Assembly: GCA_024643705.1 (NCBI GenBank)
Contig: JAHEML010000193.1
Span: 1 to 7,048 of the forward strand
Origin: Caldilineaceae bacterium
GTDB lineage: Bacteria > Chloroflexota > Anaerolineae > Caldilineales > Caldilineaceae
DNA: 7,048 bases
Direction: 5' to 3'
The notes under the pieces are model-generated. The model worked only from the letters and a program-made list of their open reading frames with translations. It ran no database searches and was not told the origin of the DNA. Below, in pieces: positions 6,561-7,048 of this stretch (its first letter is position 1; each line of letters opens with the position of its first letter). The translations under genes and the position numbers were made by a program.

Positions 6561-7048
6561 ATGCAGCAGTCAACTCCACCACAAACTACGCAATACGCAA
6601 TACGCAACACGCAGCCCGCGCTTGCGCTTGCGCTGCTCTTTCTCCTCGCCATCGCCGGCCTGGCTTTTGCCGAAACCGACGCGCCCACGCTGAAGCTGAC
6701 CGTCGATCCAGGCATGGGAGAAGGCGGAGTCGAAGGTGCAGTCGTGCGGCCCGGCGATGTGGTGACAGCGACGGTTGCATTAACCTACACCGGCGGCAGC
6801 GGACCCATCAATACGACAGTTCTGGTCAACCTGCCCAAGGGGCTGGAACTGGCCGGGCGGCCCACCATCAGCGAAAGCCCGGCCCAATCGGTGAACCCCT
6901 TGGCCGCACAGCGCCGGGACAGAACCGTCGGCTGGCAGGGTAGCCTGCGCAACGGAGGCACGCTGATTTTACGCCTGCCCATGCGGGTGGGCAACTGCTG
7001 GGGTGGCTACCGCACACTGACAGTCAACGCCGGGGCATTGACTGTCAG
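6561..7048 (+). CDS. Secreted protein with DUF11-like N-terminal beta domain (5' part only)
   Basis: An open frame runs from ATG 6561 to the window edge, giving 162 complete codons. Residues 1-37 form a signal peptide. The polar n-region contains TQYAIRNTQ with one arginine, encoded by a heptamer array. A strong core, PALALALLFLLAIAGLAFA, follows, with a likely cut after A37 (A-F-A). The mature part begins ETDAPTLKLTVDPG. Around residues 55-150 it looks like a DUF11/conserved-repeat Ig-like domain: 'V-x-P-G-D-V-V-T-A-T-V' strand, then 'T-T-V-L-V-N-L-P-K-G-L-E-L', then a Gly-rich strand and a hydrophobic strand ending in LRLPMRV. Such domains are common in long bacterial surface proteins built from repeated beta modules. 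The C-terminus is missing, so full architecture and anchoring are unknown. It is co-oriented with the giant gene, 185 bases downstream, and may share its transcript if the hairpin at 6415-6452 is read through. Confidence 0.88.
   Translation, partial: MQQSTPPQTTQYAIRNTQPALALALLFLLAIAGLAFAETDAPTLKLTVDPGMGEGGVEGAVVRPGDVVTATVALTYTGGSGPINTTVLVNLPKGLELAGRPTISESPAQSVNPLAAQRRDRTVGWQGSLRNGGTLILRLPMRVGNCWGGYRTLTVNAGALTV
6588..6615 (+). repeat. Heptamer array C inside the signal-peptide coding region of the third gene
   Basis: There are four 7-base units: ACGCAAT (6588-6594), ACGCAAT (6595-6601), ACGCAAC (6602-6608) and ACGCAGC (6609-6615). The last two are progressively degenerate. The array lies 27 bases after the start codon and encodes TQYAIRNTQ, directly before the hydrophobic core. 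Bases 6587-6601 are identical to 141-155 in the giant gene and in the same codon phase. Confidence 0.88.
6618..6635 (+). repeat. Short hexamer repeat encoding Ala-Leu x3
   Basis: GCGCTT, GCGCTT and GCGCTG in tandem encode ALALAL at the start of the signal-peptide core, directly after array C. Slippage would change the core length by two residues without shifting frame. This is a minor feature and may simply reflect composition. Confidence 0.6.

Noticed and set aside
6383..6615. CRISPR array
   Set aside because: The repeats are 7 bases long, directly adjacent and without spacers.
6473..6943. An open frame on the plus strand overlapping the third gene
   Set aside because: The product is arginine-rich, with no domain and no good ribosome binding site. 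The frame from 6561 has AGGAG, a signal peptide and a DUF11-like domain.

Overview
The window is GC-rich and carries three co-directional (+) genes. Each looks secreted, judging by signal peptides on the second and third and by a C-terminal tail on the first. The style suggests a Chloroflexota bacterium (Anaerolineae/Caldilineae type), probably from an environmental genome. The clues are an 'FLPAV' tail on the first protein, an N-terminal dockerin-like pair of EF-hands followed by fibronectin-III-like modules on the second, and a DUF11-like beta domain on the third. This placement is inference from architecture; there is no rRNA, tRNA or housekeeping gene to confirm it.

Layout: bases 1-108 are the 3' end of a gene. 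Nine bases later, with its ribosome binding site overlapping that gene's stop codon, a 2085-residue secreted protein begins and fills 118-6375. A 185-base intergenic stretch (6376-6560) holds an inverted-orientation heptamer array and a perfect 17-bp hairpin. A third gene begins at 6561 with a good ribosome binding site and signal peptide and runs off the window. The first two genes are probably co-transcribed. Whether the third belongs to the same transcript depends on what the hairpin does. No enzyme active site was recognised, so the cluster looks like structural, adhesive or scaffold-type surface or extracellular proteins.

The most unusual signal is a short tandem heptamer repeat (consensus ACGCAAT) in three arrays. 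Two of them lie just inside the start codons of the two signal-peptide genes, where they encode the n-region (YAIRITQYAI in one, TQYAIRNTQ in the other) ahead of the hydrophobic core. The third lies between the genes in the opposite orientation and runs into the hairpin. Because 7 is not a multiple of 3, the array reads as the same stop-free cyclic heptapeptide in all three forward frames. The two coding arrays share an identical 15-base stretch in the same codon phase, so recombination between them would delete the giant gene and leave an in-frame leader on the downstream protein. This looks like a repeat family domesticated as export-signal sequence. It is the best candidate for something undescribed here.
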